Shown one piece after another: positions 42,339 through 64,000 of a stretch of DNA of 64,000 nt. How positions within the stretch are numbered: position 1 is the stretch's first letter; each line of letters starts with the position of its first letter. The stretch is from contig JAULBX010016526.1 in NCBI GenBank assembly GCA_032358255.1, forward strand, positions 1 through 64,000, written 5' to 3'. The position numbers and the translations under genes are program-made. The notes beneath the pieces were generated by a model. The model was not told where the DNA came from. It ran no database searches and worked only from the letters and a program-made list of their open reading frames with translations. This stretch comes from Heterotrichella gracilis (taxonomy: Eukaryota; Sar; Xanthophyceae; Tribonematales; Xanthonemataceae).

Positions 42339-45300
42339 ATGGCCGAGTGGAGCCTCCCCGACGCCCAGCGCGAGGAGACCGTGTCCCGCATCAGGGCGAC
42401 CATCTCCTCCATAGCCTTCTTCCGAGGCACGCCCCTGCCCGATGACGTGCTCGAGCAGCTGGCAGCCACCCTTGAGAAGAAGGCATACACTGTGGCGCAG
42501 GTGGAGTCCAAGACCACCACGGGTTACAGGCCAGCCAAGGAGAGCCTGCAGGCGTACCTGAGGTGTGGGGCCAGAGGAGTGGGGGCTATATGCATGCATA
42601 TGGGTCGAGACGCTGACCTGCAGCAAAGCCATATTGCAAGATGCAGGATCAAACATAGACCCTCGGTAGTACTGAGGCGTAGCTTTCATCTTATTGTAAC
42701 ACCGTGGAGTGTCGGAGTCTGCCAGTGCTACAGTTACAGGGTTGCTTTGGTAAGTCTGCAACGGGCAACTGCTGCCTTTCCTGACCAAACCCTCACCTAG
42801 GGTATCTGCACCTCCCCCCTCCGTAGGAAGCTGGGTGCCCTGGTGGTGGAGGCCGCACGCAGCGCAGGTGCGTACAGCAAGGCGCCCCCACCCCCCACTG
42901 GAGGAGCAGCAGACAGCGAGGTACAGCCGCCACCCCCCACCACACCACCACAGCAGTGCCAGGAGTTTGGCAGCCGGGCACCTGCGTAAACACATATGTC
43001 ATCTGCTTTGCCACCCGCCTAGCCCCCACCTCCGCCGTTCTTTTGGCCCTCTTGCTACACCCCACCTTGTGCGCTGCCCCCTCCACACCCCACACGCATA
43101 CCCACACCCCACACCCTCCGCCACTTGCACCTGCAACCACACATGCCCACGCATGGACCACCGTTGGATCCACCCAACCATCGCCTCCCACTACCCTTTG
43201 GCCCACCAGGGTTGCCCCATCTTTTGGACCCGGTGCCTGTCAAACCCCCCAACCCCCACACCCCACCCCCATCCCTTGCCCTTCACGAGCCGGTGCCTGT
43301 TGAACCCCCCGTACCCCACCCTCTGCCCCACCCCTTGCCTCCCAGGTGTGCACCAGCCTTGACCTCACTGGGGAGCGTGAATTCCTTACAGCTGACTCGG
43401 CACAGGAGTTGCTGGCGCCGCTCATGGCACCTGGAGCGGCATTCACGCAGGTCAGGCCAGGGTGGGTAGTTCGTGCACATGGGTTCTGTGGGTGGGGCAG
43501 GGGTTGGAGACAGGGGTTTGGCGCCTGGGTGTGTGCGCCAACATGCACATGCAGTCCCTGCCAGTGCATATTGTGTCGCGATGGCAGCACACAAGAAGCA
43601 ATCGCATCTCTGGGTTGGCCTGGTGCGCTCTGCCACCCAGGGTGGTAGCCTGGCAATGGAGAGCGCCTGAATGCCACCGCAGGAGGCCATTGCACCCTAG
43701 CATATGGCACCGCCACTGCGACACACAGCATTTGGTACAGCATACCTGTCTAGTACAGTACGAAAATATTGGAATAAATCTGCATAATAATCAGGGCCAT
43801 GGTATATCAGCACATGTGGGTGGTACATTTTATTGCGACCCCGCCTGCCACATGCTCACCAGACGCCCCACCCTCCTACAGGTCCGCTTCAGCACCAAGA
43901 GCTTTGGCTCAGCAGCCGCCGAGGTTGCCGCGCGCGCCATCGCCGCCGCCAGCGCCACCCTCACGCACGCCGACATGAGCGACATCATTGCAGGGCGCCC
44001 AGAGGCGGAGGCGCTGGCTGCGCTTCGGGTGGTGAGCGGCGCGTTGGCGGGGTGCGGGCTGCGCCTGCTCAACCTCAGCGACAACGCCCTGGGGGAGAAG
44101 GGGGTGCGGGCGTGCGCGGCGGTACTCACCACGCAGGTGCGGGCATACATGCATGGGCGCAGTCAAAACAATCATTCACTACCGCCTAAATCGGTTATTG
44201 AAAACCTTACTGTACGCCATTGGCGTCTGTTTTCTTTCAGCTGAAGTCACTGCACTGGAATTTGCTGTACCAGCTGGGGATTGGCTGCACTGGCATTCAC
44301 TGTACCGGAGCAGAGCACACTTCCAAACAGCGAGCGCCGCTCCTCCCCTTCCCTGCTGCCCGCCACCGCACCATACCACCCAGCATGCAGTCTCGCGCAT
44401 GCACCGCCCTCACCTGCTCCCCCCCACGCCCTGCAGACCGGCCTTGAGAGCCTGTCCTTCCAGAACGTGGGCTGCTCCATCCATGCATGCGAGGCGCTGG
44501 AGGAGCTGGTGCTGCATACAGCCCAGCTGCGCCAACTGCACCTGTTCAACAACATGAGCGCAAGCGAGGGAGCGGCTGCCATCGCCCGCATCGTGGCGCG
44601 TTCCCCCCAGCTTCAGGACCTGAAGATGGCATCCTCGAGGGTGGGGCCGGAGGGGGGGATTGCGCTGGGGCAGGCGCTGGCGGCAGGTGAGGGGGTAGGG
44701 TTGACAGATGTTGGAGGGGCGGTTGTTGAGGCATGTGCTGCGGAGATGTATGGGGGGTTGCGGGTAAAGATGTGGTGGAGTGGTTGTGCGCCAGGTAATG
44801 TGTAATGGGATTCTTTCATCATATATGGGCTCACAGGTACTACTGTGGTGGGGATACGAGTGCATTTCATATGTCAAATATGACAGGGCGCTGGGATTGG
44901 CCAACAGATGAATCGCACACATACCTAAATTCGCTTGTCCTGCCGCGCGGCAACATGCCCACCACCCTGCACTGACCCCACCCCCACCCCCCCGCCTCCT
45001 CCCCCTGCAGGCACCTCCCTTGAGCGCCTGGACCTGAGCGACAACCCCCTGACTGGCGAGGTGGCACCCGCCCTGTCCGCTGCCATCAGTGCGCAGCACC
45101 GCCTGAGGGTGCTCAACCTGAATGACACCTCGCTGGGGGACGAGGGGGTTGCGGTCATTGCGCAGGCGCTGGCAAGGGGGGCGCAGCACCTGGAGGTGGG
45201 TAAGGGGTGAGGGTTGCATGCAGGACACAGCCGCGATGCCTTGGGTTGCATGTCTGTGTGTGGGGCCAATATTCCTGCGGTCTCAAATGCGCAGCAGATG

Positions 45301-46698
45301 GAACCCTTTTGGATAGGCCAAGAGTGGCACCCCCAGCTGTAGGCCTTGAGCAGTGTTGTCTACGACAATTGTGTACTTGAGTGCGAGAATAGGGGTTTTT
45401 GAATGCTAGCCATATGTGTTCATGTGCCCCACACCCAACCCCACCTTCCCGCAGGAGCTGTCCCTGGGATTGAATGAGATCACCCCAGAGGGTGCGCGGT
45501 CCCTGGCGCTGGCGCTGCCTGCATGCCGGTCACTTGAGCGCCTGAACCTAGGGGAGAACGAGCTAGAGGACAGGGGGGTGGTGATGGTGGTGCGCGGGCT
45601 GGCGGCGGCAAAGGGGCTCAAGGTAATGGGTTGAGGAGGGGACGGGACTAAGGGTGCGTGGGGTCAAAGAGCAGGCAACGAGGTGGGGGAGGATTTCTTA
45701 GGGAAAAGGGCAACGCTCCTGGTGCGGAGATTGGGGTGCTGGATGCGGTGGCTGTGCTGGGTCACACTGAAGACAAGAGCCGGTGGATCAAAGGTTTATG
45801 ATTTGGTGGCGCATTATCATGGAGGTGCCATTGACATCCGTTGCTCAGGATGCCTGGCCAAGCAGAGCCGCTGCAGCCCTAGCCCACAACTCCAAACTCT
45901 GTACCTAACGCACCTACACCCTAGCCATGCTACCATGCGCCCCAGAACCCTAGGCGTAAACCCTAGGTGCTGCGCAGGTGCTTGAGCTGGGCGGCAACCA
46001 GGTGCGGCGCGTGGGGGCGCTGGCGGCTGCGCGGCTGGTGGCTGGCCTGGAGGGTGTTGAGCACCTGGGGCTTGACGACAACCAGATTTCAGAGGATGGG
46101 CTGGAGGAGGTGCAGGTGCGGGGGCTGGCAGGGTGGGCGGTTGGGCTGCCAGGCCATGGTGCTGTGGGCCGCATGGGGTGGGGGGCTGGGGGGTGCACGG
46201 GGGTGGGTCTACTTGTATGGTTTGTAGGTCGCTTGCGAGCAGGCATCATTCCATGTGTACCCACGTATATCCATGGGTACCTTATACCTGTGCCAACCAC
46301 ACGCCTCCATGCCCTCTCCATGGCTGGCTGGTATTGACTGGGCTGCGGCAGTATATATATTGTTTCTATATAGGGTCTGCTGTGTGGTGTGGTGTGGTGT
46401 GCTGCTATCAGCCCCTGGGGAACGCACAGGGTGACGCACATGGGCAAGCATGCCTGGGTGCGCACCCCTGCTGCGGGTGGGTGCTAGTGGGCCACTCCAC
46501 ACCACACCATACCCTGTGTCACACCCTGGTGGTGGCTGTGTGCAGGCTGTGCTTGAGAGCGTGGGCAAGGGGAGCGTGCTGGGCCCGCTGGACGAGAACG
46601 ATCCCGAGGGGGGAGAGGATGACGATAATGACGAGGACGGGGAGGATGAGGAGGACTTCCCCGAGCTGGATGAGGCGCTGGCCAGGGCACAGCTGTGA
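42339..46698 (+). CDS. RANGAP1: Ran GTPase-activating protein with WPP-like N-terminus
   Basis: Exons 42339-42562, 42827-42920, 43346-43450, 43882-44136, 44437-44686, 45011-45195, 45455-45622, 45978-46115 and 46546-46698 close to 523 residues. RanGAP turns Ran-GTP to Ran-GDP on the cytoplasmic side of the nuclear envelope. The N-terminus (MAEWSLPDAQREETVSRIRA... to residue ~100) resembles the plant WPP domain that anchors RanGAP at the nuclear rim, though the WPP triplet reads W-S-L-P. Next is TSLDLTGEREFLTADSAQEL and then leucine-rich repeats (LRLLNLSDNALGEKGVRA; LERLDLSDNPLTGEVAPAL; LRVLNLNDTSLGDEGVAVI; LERLNLGENELEDRG; VEHLGLDDNQISEDGLEEV). The C-terminus is acidic (GGEDDDNDEDGEDEEDFPEL), as in all RanGAPs. 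The start is the Met that begins the WPP-like domain; an in-frame Met at 42234 adds a Cys-rich stretch unlike the family. Confidence 0.95.
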
Positions 46699-48276
46699 GG
46701 GAATGGTTGGGGCGGGGGTGGCGGGGGTGGGTGGGTTCAAGGAAGGGTGTGCGCATGCCTGCCAATGGGCGAATGCAGGCATTAGTTGGGAAGAATGTGT
46801 CGCTCCTGGCCTTGGGTCGAGCTCCACGCGTGCGCTACATGCCATTGCCATTGCCATTGCCATTGCCATGGATGCGCAGGGCATCCCACGTGCGGTGCCA
46901 CCTGCAGGCGCAGCAGTTATTGTAACCAGCTGCTCACGGAGCCGACAGCATGCGAGGTGCACCTTATTTAACTGCCACAGTGGCAGTGGCACTGGCCGAA
47001 TCACAGCCTGCTGCTGCGCACGGACCCTCAGGGCGGCTGTGCGCTCAACTCAGTCTGACCCTAGTCTAGACTCTGAGGGCTGCATCATGTAGCTCCATGG
47101 ACAGCGTTGCAATCTGATTAGGTTGCGCAATGTAATTAATATATCCATATTATATTTCCCTGCGCTGCACGCAATGGCGGCCCGGCATTGATAATATTAT
47201 GTATGTATGGACCTGTATGGCCGGCCGGTGACTGTCGGTTCGAACGTATATACTTATATTGCAGTTGTATGATAATGCATGGTCCATGCATGGTTCCAGG
47301 AATAGTCTAAGCCTTGCCAATTGGATCCAATCGAATAAATAATGGTTATAAAGGCTTGCAATTCATCATGATTATAGTATTCAAGCCAGGGCCTCCCAGC
47401 TGGGTTGAATTCACCGCTTGTCCCCAAATTCGATTTAATGCCTTTGTTGGCCGGCAATGCGCAATTCGCCGGATAGTATCACCAGACTGAGTGCTGCTGG
47501 TGATTGCTCAGGCTGTGCAGAAGCGTGATCATCACGATCAGGCAATAATTGTCATACTATCGGTCCGGGAGTCATCATGAATAGCCTATTCAGAATCCTA
47601 ACTTAAAGGTTGAACCATGATGCGTATGATAATGTCTGAATCAGACTCACAGTGACTGGCAGTCTAATATTTTGATTAAATGATACGTCACGTCATGCAA
47701 CCGACTCATGTTCCAATGGGCCATGCATAAGGATTATGATAATGAAACTTTCAATTGAACTGCTGCAGCAGGCTTAGCCTACCAGTAAGGAGCTGAAAGA
47801 CGTCACGAGTTTTCAAACACGGCGTCAAGACTGTCAATTGCATGACGTCACGAAAAAAAATTAATACACTGATGTAGAATTGCGTCACGTGTAACACAAT
47901 TCAAAACGCGTCCATCACGAAGATCAGATACAACCATTGTGTAATTATCCCAACTGCATTGCCCAAAGTGCAGCACCCTAAACTGGCGAGTGTGTGTAGC
48001 CTCCAATGCCCAGCCTGACCAACTATTACCCTATCCATACCCTACCAGAGCAACCCTAAGGGCACCGATGACCCATCTACCACCCTGTGCCACCTGATTC
48101 AAAGCAACCCGCATGATGCCTGTAGCCTAACACGGGACCCCCCCCTTCCCCACCTAGCAACGCCTCACTTGGGCCCAATGTCCACTGAGCAGCGGCAGAG
48201 CGCTGGCCAAAGGTATGCTGCAGATTTGCCGTTAGCTGCAACACTAAGGGCAACCATGGCCTGACATGACCAAGCC
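46699..48276. other. Convergent intergenic region, RanGAP/BEACH
   Basis: No exon is supported. From about 47100 to 47950 the DNA is AT-rich and has several GACGTCACG or GCGTCACG words (47801, 47845, 47882); it may be old repeat DNA. A decayed copy of the BEACH gene's last-exon end lies at 48162-48227. Confidence 0.45.
48162..48227 (-). repeat. Decayed copy of the BEACH gene's terminal coding end
   Basis: GCCTCACTTGGGCCCAATG and onward matches GCCTCACTCGGGCCCAATC at 48274 and on, through GCTGGCC...GCATGCTGAAGAT (48316-48338), with scattered changes. It sits about 110 bases beyond the true stop and would lie in the 3' UTR. Confidence 0.8.

Positions 48277-64000
<15,724 letters not shown>

Noticed and set aside
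44241-44340. Candidate RanGAP exon (TTTCAG then LKSLHWNLLYQL)
   Set aside because: Alignment with plant RanGAP runs from TTQ straight into TGLESLSFQN with no gap, and the segment has no good donor. It contains an internal near-repeat only.
47221-47260. tRNA-like GGTTCGAAC near 47240
   Set aside because: No matching acceptor, D or anticodon stems could be paired around it.

Overview
The window is nuclear DNA from a green alga, most likely a chlorophycean of the Chlamydomonadales type; the species is not recognised. The genes are GC-rich and heavily split by short-to-medium GT-AG introns. The gene set is green-lineage: a FLU/FLP regulator of chlorophyll synthesis, a plastid-type ascorbate peroxidase, a RanGAP with a WPP-like N-terminus, and a secreted protein with a pherophorin-like Ser-Pro rod. 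Plant-type TTTAGGG motifs are scattered through introns.

Layout. 184-1912 (+) is the 3' part of a Nudix hydrolase. 2804-6474 (+) is an EndoG-type nuclease. 7220-7953 (+) is an unrecognised ORF lying between two diverged copies of a ~340-bp block. 9185-13880 (+) is CDP-diacylglycerol synthase, whose upstream flank is the second copy of that block. 15672-24638 (-) is a ~1,390-residue secreted protein with a long proline-rich rod. 25846-31047 (-) is ZW10. 32299-34784 (-) is ascorbate peroxidase. 35983-37057 (+) is the NEDD8-conjugating enzyme UBC12. 38238-41336 (-) is FLU/FLP. 42339-46698 (+) is RanGAP. 48277 to beyond 64000 (-) is the C-terminal ~1,738 residues of a neurobeachin-class BEACH protein.

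The genes are independent housekeeping or regulatory loci, not an operon or pathway cluster. Two pairs are divergent and could share upstream regions (APX/UBC12 and FLU/RanGAP); three pairs are convergent. For most genes the exon phases close exactly over the whole model, so their reconstructions are strong; the exceptions are the EndoG 5' end, the secreted protein's first exon and the unrecognised ORF.

The most interesting non-coding structure lies in introns and gene flanks: a 27-bp terminal-inverted-repeat element inside the BEACH gene, a small hairpin element flanked by a 12-bp direct repeat, several decayed partial copies of exon edges sitting beside their parent exons, telomere-type motifs next to splice sites, and recurrent TATGCATGCATA palindromes. 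No tRNA, rRNA, CRISPR or bacterial-type feature was seen.
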